From assembly GCA_014379815.1 (NCBI GenBank), contig JACMLA010000497.1:1-12037 (forward strand): a stretch of 12,037 nucleotides of DNA. Direction: 5' to 3'. Source of the stretch: Bryobacteraceae bacterium. GTDB lineage: Bacteria > Acidobacteriota > Terriglobia > Bryobacterales > Bryobacteraceae. The translations under genes were made by a program, and so were the position numbers. Numbering within the stretch: position 1 is the first letter of the stretch; every line of letters starts with the position of its first letter. The notes beneath the pieces are model-generated. The model did not search any database. It saw nothing but the letters and a program-made list of their open reading frames with translations, and was not told the DNA's origin. Positions 6,351 to 12,037 of the stretch are shown here, in pieces.

Positions 6351-7336
6351 CGCTGGCCATCGTTGGCGGTGGCAGCTGGGGAACGGCCCTCGCAATTGTT
6401 CTCGCCGGTCGCTTCCATCGCGTGTGCCTGTGGGTTCACAATCCCGAGCTCGCCGAGCAGATAAGCCAGCTGCGGGAAAACAGGCAGTATCTGCCGGGCA
6501 TACCGGTTCCCTCCAACGTTTGTCCAACGAGCGATATCCCGTCCGCTGTGTCCGGGGCTGACCTCGTGCTGACCGTTGTGCCTTCCCGGTTCCTGCGAGG
6601 CGCGGTCCAGTCGCTGATGCCCCATCTGCGCAAAGGAACGTCTTTCGTCAGTGCGACTAAGGGCATAGAACCCGGGACACTGGCCAGGATGTCAGAGGTC
6701 ATCCGGGACGTGGCCGGGGCAAGTACCCACGTGGCAGTGCTGTCGGGTCCAACGTTTGCGCGCGAGGTTGCAGAAGGTCACCCCGCCGCGGTTGTGATTG
6801 CAGCGGACAGCGAGAGTTTTGCCCGGCACATTCAGCAGCAGTTCTCCGGACCTTCGTTCCGCCTTTACACAAACAACGATACCGTTGGTGTAGAGATTGG
6901 AGCGGCTCTGAAAAATGTAATCGCAATTGGAGCCGGAATCGTCAGTGGGTCAGGTCTGGGGAGCAACACCGTGGCAGCTCTGGTAACACGAGGTCTGGCG
7001 GAAATCACGCGGCTTGCAGTGGCTGCGGGAGGAGAGCAAAGCACACTCGCCGGGCTTGCTGGCTTAGGAGACCTGTTGCTGACCTGCACTGGAGAGCTCA
7101 GTCGAAATCGTCGTGTCGGCATTCAACTGGCGGAAGGCCGAACTCTGGAGGAAGCAATCGCCTCCGGCATCGGAATCGCCGAGGGAGTAGACACCACAGC
7201 CGCCGCGCTTGCGCTGGCCAGAAGACTAGGAGTAGAGATGCCGATCACCGAGCAGATGGACCTGGTACTGCGCGAACGGAAACCACCCCGGGAAGCAATC
7301 CGGCATCTGATGGATCGACGTTTACGACGCGAATAA
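6347..7336 (+). CDS. gpsA: NAD(P)-dependent glycerol-3-phosphate dehydrogenase
   Basis: GpsA reduces dihydroxyacetone phosphate to sn-glycerol-3-phosphate, the backbone used by PlsY. The 329-residue length is standard. The Rossmann dinucleotide-binding loop GGGSWGTA is at residues 7-14. Downstream are VVPSRFLR, SATKGIEPG, LSGPTFAREVAEGHPAA, and the catalytic-lysine helix GAALKNVIAIGAGI. The C-terminal helical domain includes LAGLGDLLLTCTGELSRNRR and a GIAEGVDTT segment typical of the family. The start is TTG 6347, overlapping the plsY stop by 4 bases (TTGA); no ATG is available before the dinucleotide-binding motif. Its adjacency to plsY links precursor supply and acylation in one transcript. 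A small inverted repeat follows the stop. Confidence 0.97.
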   Translation: MTLAIVGGGSWGTALAIVLAGRFHRVCLWVHNPELAEQISQLRENRQYLPGIPVPSNVCPTSDIPSAVSGADLVLTVVPSRFLRGAVQSLMPHLRKGTSFVSATKGIEPGTLARMSEVIRDVAGASTHVAVLSGPTFAREVAEGHPAAVVIAADSESFARHIQQQFSGPSFRLYTNNDTVGVEIGAALKNVIAIGAGIVSGSGLGSNTVAALVTRGLAEITRLAVAAGGEQSTLAGLAGLGDLLLTCTGELSRNRRVGIQLAEGRTLEEAIASGIGIAEGVDTTAAALALARRLGVEMPITEQMDLVLRERKPPREAIRHLMDRRLRRE

Positions 7337-7342
7337 GCAGAA

Positions 7343-7361
7343 CCGGTAGTACCAGTACCGG
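7343..7361. repeat. Short inverted repeat between gpsA and the sigma factor gene
   Basis: CCGGTA (7343-7348) and TACCGG (7356-7361) are perfect 6-base arms around a 7-base spacer in the 79-base gap. No T-run follows, so it is a poor intrinsic terminator. It could be an operator for the downstream sigma operon or chance; the gap is also where that operon's promoter would lie. Confidence 0.4.
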
Positions 7362-7415
7362 ACAATTCCACACAAGGTCGCGCAACCTTCTGCGCCGGCA
7401 AGGGTTCGAACAAGT

Positions 7416-7991
7416 ATGGTGGTGAGTACGCTCGAGCGCGATGCGGAGTTGATGCTCCGCGTACGTGACGGAGACCTCACCAGTTTCACCTCGCTTCTGG
7501 AACGACACCGCCTGCCCGTGGTCAACTTCCTGAGCCGGATGGTGGGCAACCAGGCTATAGCCGAAGAGCTGGCGCAGGATGTTTTTCTTAGAATTTACCG
7601 GTCCCGAGGCTCCTACGAGCCGACAGCCAAGTTCACCACGTGGCTGTTTCGGATTGCAACGCATCTGGCGCTAAATCATATCCGTGACCGCCGACACGAA
7701 AAGAATAGCGAGAGTCTGGAGCGGGAACGTCGGGACGGATCGGTTAGGCAATTTGCGGATCAGGTGCTGAACATAGAACAAAGTATGGTGCAGCAAGCTC
7801 GGTTTATTGAAGTACGTCAGGCAATCGAAGTGCTGCCTGCTAAGCAGAGGGCCGCCGTGTTAATGCATAAGTATCACGAAATGGACTACTCACAGATCGC
7901 ACGCGCACTGGGATGTTCGGAGTCAGCACTGAAGTCTTTGCTGTTTCGGGCTTACGAGACGCTGCGATCCAGGCTCGCACATCTGGCCTAA
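7416..7991 (+). CDS. ECF-family RNA polymerase sigma factor
   Basis: This 191-residue protein has the two-domain layout of extracytoplasmic-function sigma factors (sigma-70 group 4). Region 2 covers about 22-92, including AEELAQDVFLRIYRS (49-63) and FTTWLFRIATHLALNHIRD (73-91), which contacts the -10 element and core polymerase. A charged linker (93-120) follows. Region 4 (about 132-188) carries LPAKQRAAVLMHKYHEMDY and a helix-turn-helix GCSESALKSLLFRAYETLRSRL that reads the -35 element. ATG 7416 has AAGGG 11 bases upstream; GTGs at 7419 and 7422 are alternatives. The next gene encodes a membrane-anchored anti-sigma factor, so the sigma factor is presumably held inactive until an envelope signal. 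The regulon is unknown. Confidence 0.93.
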   Translation: MVVSTLERDAELMLRVRDGDLTSFTSLLERHRLPVVNFLSRMVGNQAIAEELAQDVFLRIYRSRGSYEPTAKFTTWLFRIATHLALNHIRDRRHEKNSESLERERRDGSVRQFADQVLNIEQSMVQQARFIEVRQAIEVLPAKQRAAVLMHKYHEMDYSQIARALGCSESALKSLLFRAYETLRSRLAHLA

Positions 7992-7995
7992 GGCT

Positions 7996-8060
7996 GGAAG
8001 CCGGACATTGGAGAAGGAAGCCGGATATTGGAGAAGGAAGCGGGTTTTTGGAGAACGAAG
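7996..8060 (+). repeat. Three 20-base tandem repeats between sigma and anti-sigma genes
   Basis: Units start at 7996, 8016 and 8036 with consensus GGAAGCCGGAYATTGGAGAA. The first two differ by one base (C/T), and the third differs mainly in its middle (CGGGTTTTTG). A five-base remnant CGAAG ends at 8060, two bases before the anti-sigma ATG. Each unit contains GGAGAAGGAAG-like purine runs resembling ribosome binding sites. The GGAG at 8050-8053 is 9 bases from ATG 8063 and is the probable functional one. The repeat fills nearly the whole 71-base gap between the two genes. Confidence 0.85.
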
Positions 8061-8062
8061 TA

Positions 8063-8536
8063 ATGAACTGTCCTGTTCGTACCGGTCAAACCGGAATTCT
8101 TGTTGAGCACGCGTCGGGTCGGCTGCAGTCTGAGTTGGCCGGTTCGGTGAACGAGCACGCGGCTACGTGTCCGGAGTGTACATCCATTCTGAAAGCGCAA
8201 AGTAAGGTCCAGGACGCGCTATCCGAATGGACTGCCGAGCCGGTTTCGGCAGATTTCGACCGCCGCTTGTTTCAGCGGATCGAAGAAGACCATGGCCGCA
8301 CGTTCTTTCAGCGCCTCGTTGCGGGATTCAGCTGGAAACCCGCCGCTTCCCTCGCCGGAGCCATTGCCACGGCAGCCATTGTGGCGTTGCTGGTGTCTCC
8401 TCCCGAACAGCGCAGTGCCAGGCCAGCCAACGAACAGACCATCCGCAATGTCGAAGCAGAACAGATCGAAGTGGTTCTGGACGACATCGACATGCTGCAA
8501 CAACTCAACAGTGGAGGCGGTACGCAGGCACTGTGA
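8063..8536 (+). CDS. Membrane anti-sigma factor with zinc-finger (ZAS-like) motif
   Basis: The 157-residue protein directly follows the ECF sigma gene, the usual place for its cognate anti-sigma factor. The N-terminal cytoplasmic region holds His32-x3-Cys36-x2-Cys39 (EHAATCPEC), the core of the zinc-binding anti-sigma (zf-HC2/ZAS) motif, with a further His16 and Cys3 as possible ligands. A single hydrophobic helix (about 93-111, PAASLAGAIATAAIVALLV) would cross the membrane, leaving a short acidic outer tail (EQIEVVLDDIDMLQQL, 133-148). Inferred role: bind the sigma factor through the zinc domain and release it on an envelope signal. The frame is open upstream to 7913, but ATG 8063 has the GGAG of the third tandem repeat 9 bases away and matches the family N-terminus. 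The stop overlaps the next start (TGATG). Confidence 0.85.
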   Translation: MNCPVRTGQTGILVEHASGRLQSELAGSVNEHAATCPECTSILKAQSKVQDALSEWTAEPVSADFDRRLFQRIEEDHGRTFFQRLVAGFSWKPAASLAGAIATAAIVALLVSPPEQRSARPANEQTIRNVEAEQIEVVLDDIDMLQQLNSGGGTQAL

Positions 8537-9105
8537 TGACACGTACACTCACGCTTTTTGTTCTCTTATTGCTGAGCGTCAACCTGACGTTCGCCAGTCC
8601 AGGTAAAGAAAAACGGGAGTCTTCTGTACCGCCGCATTTAACGCTGGAGCGCCTGAACCGAATGACCCCTGAGGAGCGTGAGCAACTGCTCAGCAGGATG
8701 CCACGACAGCGGCGGCTCAACTTCGAAGATCGTCTGGAGAGATTTCGCAGTCTTCCGGAACCAGTTCGCGAGCGGCTTCGCCTTGAGTACAACAACTTTC
8801 AACAACTTCCACCGGAGAAGCAGGACACAGTCAGGAAGCTGTTCCGGCGCTTCTCAGATATTCCGGAAGAACGTCGTGCGGACGTTCGCCGAGAGCTTGC
8901 GCGTCTGCGAAAAATGTCCCCGGAGCGACGGTCCAAAATCATGGAGTCGCCAGAGTTTCAAGCCGACTTCAACGAAATGGAGCGCGAGTTGCTCGCTGGA
9001 CTGACCGCAAATCTGCCCCCGGTAGAGCTGCCTCCAGCCAGACAGGCTAACCCCGTGGTGAGCCCCCGTGGACACCGCTCTCAACAGCCACTCCCTGTCC
9101 AGTAA
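8536..9105 (+). CDS. Secreted charged repeat protein, DUF3106-like
   Basis: This is a 189-residue protein with an N-terminal signal peptide (hydrophobic 5-19, likely cleavage after LTFA at 20). The rest is rich in Arg and Glu and mostly helical. A degenerate unit of about 18 residues recurs with the pattern (L/I/M)-(P/S)-P/E-E-x-R: prolines at 45, 74, 92-93, 110 and 129 each begin a helix such as LPPEKQDTVRKLFRRF or IPEERRADVRRELARL. This resembles DUF3106 proteins, often encoded beside ECF sigma/anti-sigma pairs; function is unknown. A proline-rich tail (160-189) follows. The ATG shares one base with the anti-sigma stop, so the three genes form one operon. A periplasmic sensor or chaperone-like (Spy/CpxP-type) role is only a guess. 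It ends 11 bases from the convergent permease stop. Confidence 0.75.
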   Translation: MTRTLTLFVLLLLSVNLTFASPGKEKRESSVPPHLTLERLNRMTPEEREQLLSRMPRQRRLNFEDRLERFRSLPEPVRERLRLEYNNFQQLPPEKQDTVRKLFRRFSDIPEERRADVRRELARLRKMSPERRSKIMESPEFQADFNEMERELLAGLTANLPPVELPPARQANPVVSPRGHRSQQPLPVQ

Positions 9106-9116
9106 CTGCGTTACCG

Positions 9117-10370
9117 CTATTCGTACCGGAGCGCTTCGGTTGGGTCGAGGCCAGAGGCCCGAATAGCGGGAATCAGACCACTAAAGACTCCTGTCAGTAG
9201 TAAAACGACAGCCGAGATGGTCACGGTAGCGGCGTCGATTGTGAGGCGGATGTCCCCTTTGCCGGATTCGTCTTCGAAGAGCGGCCCTAACAATGGAAGA
9301 GTGCCAATAATGGCGGAAATTCCATAAGCGAGAGCAATACCGATCAGACCGCCTCCCAGAGTCAACACAAGAGCTTCCAGCAGGAACTGCATGCGGATGT
9401 GACCCCGGCGCGCGCCCAGAGCTTTTCGCAGTCCGATCTCGCGAACCCTCTCATTCACCGAAACCAGCATTATGTTCATCACGCCAACACCCCCGATACC
9501 GAGAGTGAGGATGCCAACGAACAACAATAATCCCTGAAGACCTATCGTCAGGCCATCGATGATGGGCCGGAACTCCTGCCGCCCAAACATCTGGATGGCA
9601 CGCTTATCAGTGGGATTGAAGCCCTGACGCTTACCCAAAGCGGAGCGCACCTGCTCCATTGCCGTTGGTTCAAACTGCGGTCCAACGGAACTGAACAGCA
9701 GAACGGCTCCGTACCGGGTGTTCCAGAGGTCCCCAGCGGCGCTGTACGGAATAAAGACGGATTCATCGTCGCTGGAAAAGTAGTTGCTGAACTGAATCTT
9801 GTTCTGCATCGTGCCAATGACGGTGAACCGGACACCCTGAATCGTAATCGTCTCCCCGACCGCCGGACGGCCGCTGAACAGCTTACGCCGTATGGCATTA
9901 CCGAGAACCGCTACGCGACGCCTCTCGCTTCCATCCTCAGGCGAAATCCACCGGCCCTCATCCGGCACTTCATTCCGGATCTCGCCGTACTCAGGGCAAA
10001 CGCCACGAACAGCTGCCGAGGTACTTCTTTCGTTGTAGGTCAACTGTGGACGATTAATCGTTTCCAGGCATGCATATTTAACAAGCGTTCCTTCGGCCTT
10101 GATGGCATCGACATCGGCTTGCTCAAAGCGAATCTTCCTCCCTGCCCTCTCGCCGCCTGCCTGCATGCTGGTCTGACCGGGCCAGCAAATCACGGCACTT
10201 TTCCCAAAGGCCTCAAATGCGGACACCATCGCCAGCCGGAAGCCGGAGCCATAGGCAATCAGCAGCGTGACGGTCACAATGCCCCACACAATCCCAAGCA
10301 TCGTGAGAAAACTGCGCGTGGGATTGCTCTTGAGGGCGTCCCAGGCCTGCCTGCATATCTGTAGAAACAT
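9117..10370 (-). CDS. MacB/FtsX-type ABC transporter permease (second of pair)
   Basis: This 417-residue inner-membrane permease belongs to the MacB family but has no ATP-binding domain. The first membrane helix (about 20-42, SFLTMLGIVWGIVTVTLLIAY) precedes a large periplasmic domain (about 45-270, MacB_PCD type). Three further helices lie near 275-303, 328-358 and 380-403. The cytoplasmic coupling segment NERVREIGLRKALGARRGHI (306-325) and the end DPTEALRYE are family hallmarks. The ATG shares one base with the stop of the first permease (TGATG), so translation is coupled. The parallel motif TSMQAGGERAGRK versus TSMQVGGTRAGRK in the upstream gene shows they are paralogues, probably forming a heterodimer with a separate ATPase. 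MacB-type systems couple ATP hydrolysis to outward transport from the periplasm through a fusion protein; the substrate is unknown. Confidence 0.92.
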   Translation of the reverse strand: MFLQICRQAWDALKSNPTRSFLTMLGIVWGIVTVTLLIAYGSGFRLAMVSAFEAFGKSAVICWPGQTSMQAGGERAGRKIRFEQADVDAIKAEGTLVKYACLETINRPQLTYNERSTSAAVRGVCPEYGEIRNEVPDEGRWISPEDGSERRRVAVLGNAIRRKLFSGRPAVGETITIQGVRFTVIGTMQNKIQFSNYFSSDDESVFIPYSAAGDLWNTRYGAVLLFSSVGPQFEPTAMEQVRSALGKRQGFNPTDKRAIQMFGRQEFRPIIDGLTIGLQGLLLFVGILTLGIGGVGVMNIMLVSVNERVREIGLRKALGARRGHIRMQFLLEALVLTLGGGLIGIALAYGISAIIGTLPLLGPLFEDESGKGDIRLTIDAATVTISAVVLLLTGVFSGLIPAIRASGLDPTEALRYE

Positions 10371-11629
10371 CAGCCGCCTGCCTCGTGACGCAATGCCTCA
10401 ATGGGATCGATAGAAGCGGCGCGGGATGCCGGATACATCGCGGCACCGATCGCGACCACACCGAGAAGCGCTATCGAAAGCAAAGTGTATTCCGGCGCTG
10501 GCAAAAGTCCTGCAAAGAACGCGGGCATCTTGTTCCGGTTGACGAGAGCACACAGGCCGAACGCAAAACCCATTCCCAGCCCACCGCTAAGGAACACGAT
10601 CAGGACCGTCTCGGCAAAGAACTGCAGCAGGATGGAACCCCGGGTTGCCCCGACGGCTTTCCGAACTCCAATTTCACGAGTCCGTTCGCGAACCGCGACC
10701 AGCATCACATTCATGACCCCAATGCCGCCAAGGAACAAGGTGACCACCCCGACAGCTCCAAGGAAGTACTTCATGCTGTCGGCCAGTGCGTTGAATCGCT
10801 TTACGTTCTCAACTGTGTCCCAGACAGGCACCGCTTCCTTGTCGAGAGGATCGAAGTTATAGATCCTGGCAAGAGCGCGTCGCACCTGAATTTGACACGC
10901 CTCATGCAGATCCACTTGTTTCGGCGTGACCAGCATCTGATCGATAGAATCGGAGGGCATGGGAGGCTTGTTGGGAAAGTCGTGAAGCATCGCAGAAAAC
11001 GGAACAAAAACTTTATTCACGTCCCGGCCGTCATAGCTGGAATCCTGTTCTTTGAACTGCATGATCCCAATCACCAGATAGGGATAGGAACCGATCCGTA
11101 TAGTCTCACCCAAAGCTTTGTTTCCCGCAAACAACTGCTTCGCCGCATCGCTACCGAGAACCGCGACGCGACGAGTCTCGCGCTGATCGCTCCAGGAGTA
11201 GAACCGCCCGTCACCCATCGTGATGCTGCGAATCTCCGCAAAGGGAGGATAGGATCCGCTCACCAAAAGAGAGGCGCTGTTGTAGCTGCTGCGGATGGGC
11301 ACGTCACCGCGGCCCAGTTCCGGAAGGACGTACTGGCAATCGGTTGCTTCGGCCTTGATGATATCGGGATCCGACGAGCGCCACCAGACTTTGCGACCCG
11401 CTCGCGTGCCCCCAACCTGCATGCTGGTGCGACCCGAGAATATGATCATCAGATCTTTGCCCAGATTGTCGCTCTGCTGCTTCTGCCCGACACGCAGTCC
11501 TTCGCCGGCAGCCACCATCAGGGTGATGGAAATCACACCCCAGCCGATTCCAAACATAGTGAGGAATGTCCTGAGTTTGTGACCCCACAGGGTGCGAAAC
11601 GTATCCACAAACAGATCGCGGAGATTCAC
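10370..11629 (-). CDS. MacB/FtsX-type ABC transporter permease (first of pair)
   Basis: This is a 419-residue paralogue of the downstream permease, again without an ATPase domain. One N-terminal helix (about 21-43) is followed by a periplasmic domain (about 45-280) and three C-terminal helices (about 287-313, 333-363, 382-402). The signature RERTREIGVRKAVGATRGSI is at 314-333 and DPIEALRHE near the end. Compared with its partner, the periplasmic domain carries an extra Pro-rich stretch near 217-235 (DFPNKPPMPSD). The start is GTG 11629, with GGAG at 11639-11636 and a 6-base spacer. It begins 13 bases after the fusion-protein stop, and its own stop overlaps the next permease start. Two different permeases in tandem suggest a heteromeric transporter; the ATP-binding subunit is not in this window and would be expected beyond the right edge. 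Confidence 0.92.
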   Translation of the reverse strand: MNLRDLFVDTFRTLWGHKLRTFLTMFGIGWGVISITLMVAAGEGLRVGQKQQSDNLGKDLMIIFSGRTSMQVGGTRAGRKVWWRSSDPDIIKAEATDCQYVLPELGRGDVPIRSSYNSASLLVSGSYPPFAEIRSITMGDGRFYSWSDQRETRRVAVLGSDAAKQLFAGNKALGETIRIGSYPYLVIGIMQFKEQDSSYDGRDVNKVFVPFSAMLHDFPNKPPMPSDSIDQMLVTPKQVDLHEACQIQVRRALARIYNFDPLDKEAVPVWDTVENVKRFNALADSMKYFLGAVGVVTLFLGGIGVMNVMLVAVRERTREIGVRKAVGATRGSILLQFFAETVLIVFLSGGLGMGFAFGLCALVNRNKMPAFFAGLLPAPEYTLLSIALLGVVAIGAAMYPASRAASIDPIEALRHEAGG

Positions 11630-11642
11630 TTATAGCTCCGGT

Positions 11643-12037
11643 CTACTGCAGGACAACTTGCTGTCCGTCACGAAGTCCGGATAGCAGTTCGGTTTTCACT
11701 CCGTTCGAAATTCCAGTCTTAACGTCAATCTTCTTCTTGCCCTGCTCCGCTGTCGGATCCGGTACTTCGATCCAGGCATTTCGCTTCGCGTCGTAACCAA
11801 TCGCTGTTTCCGGGACCAGCAGTACACTCTTCTTTTCTTGCAGGATGATCTCCGCATTGGCCGTCATATTGGCTTTGAGTTCTCCTCCTGGATTGCGGAT
11901 CGAAACCCGGACTTCAAAGGTGGTCACGTTGTCTTTTTCCACGCCCATCGGAGAAATCTGTGTCACTCGTCCGTTGAACGTCCGCTCCTTGAAGGTCTCG
12001 ACCGTAATGCGCGCCGGCTGCCCGAGGCGGAGATTGC
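11643..12037 (-). CDS. Membrane fusion protein, HlyD/MacA type (5' end cut by window)
   Basis: The frame is open from the right edge to a TAG at 11643, giving 131 C-terminal residues. The sequence matches the beta-barrel and membrane-proximal domains of periplasmic adaptors of RND/MacAB pumps: GQPARITVETF, then TFNGRVTQISP, FEVRVSIRNPGGELKANMTA, VLLVPETAIG, and the terminal LSGLRDGQQVVLQ. In the family, the missing N-terminal part has the signal or lipid anchor, lipoyl and coiled-coil hairpin domains. It lies 13 bases upstream of the first permease in the same operon, so it is the adaptor of this transporter, linking the permeases to an outer-membrane channel not encoded here. A GTG at 11966 is internal, not the start. 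Confidence 0.9.
   Translation of the reverse strand, partial: NLRLGQPARITVETFKERTFNGRVTQISPMGVEKDNVTTFEVRVSIRNPGGELKANMTANAEIILQEKKSVLLVPETAIGYDAKRNAWIEVPDPTAEQGKKKIDVKTGISNGVKTELLSGLRDGQQVVLQ

Noticed and set aside
7913..8062. Longer anti-sigma start at ATG 7913 running through the 20-base repeats
   Set aside because: It would overlap the sigma helix-turn-helix region and translate the repeats; ATG 8063 has a spaced GGAG and a family-like N-terminus.
10385..11635. 416-codon open frame on the plus strand opposite the first permease
   Set aside because: It mirrors the permease in antisense, has no recognisable domain or ribosome binding site, and the opposite strand has clear MacB motifs. 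It is a composition-driven shadow.

Overview
The window is gene-dense bacterial DNA of moderately high GC. Coding regions abut or overlap, and there are no RNA genes, insertion sequences or CRISPR arrays. The best taxonomic hint is Acidobacteriota: a secreted von Willebrand A protein of the type greatly expanded in that phylum (left edge), a tandem pair of MacB-type permeases separate from any ATPase, and an ECF sigma / anti-sigma / DUF3106-like trio. This placement is inference from gene content, not a database match.

Layout. (1) Minus strand, 1-1568: a fused MoaD-MoaE molybdopterin synthase whose stop overlaps the start of the VWA-domain protein, which runs off the left edge. (2) Plus strand, 1617-2042: a YbgC-type hotdog thioesterase, divergent from the fusion gene. 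(3) Minus strand, 5072-2049: a tight operon of a HutI-like amidohydrolase, glutamate formimidoyltransferase (FtcD) and lipoyl synthase (LipA). (4) Plus strand, 5188-7336: RNA 2',3'-cyclic phosphodiesterase (ThpR), then PlsY and GpsA, which make glycerol-3-phosphate and acylate it for phospholipid synthesis; all three overlap by 4 bases. (5) Plus strand, 7416-9105: ECF sigma factor, membrane anti-sigma factor with a zinc-finger motif, and a secreted charged repeat protein. (6) Minus strand, 12037-9117: a membrane-fusion protein (cut by the right edge) followed by two MacB/FtsX-type permeases without ATPase domains.

The main discovery candidate is the HutI-like gene at 3798-5072. It is an intact, full-length, well-initiated imidazolonepropionase homologue, yet nearly every metal-binding and catalytic residue is replaced: the second His of HxH by Gln, the three later metal or catalytic His residues by Gln, Gln and Gly, and the metal-binding Asp by Gly. 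The adjoining FtcD keeps its catalytic His. This suggests a conserved non-hydrolytic pseudoenzyme, or a changed chemistry, working with an active formimidoyltransferase. The closest conceptual precedent is the inactive dihydroorotase that scaffolds aspartate transcarbamoylase in some bacteria.

A second point is a 20-base tandem repeat, about three copies, between the sigma and anti-sigma genes. Each copy carries a Shine-Dalgarno-like purine run, and the last one lies at ribosome-binding distance from the anti-sigma start.
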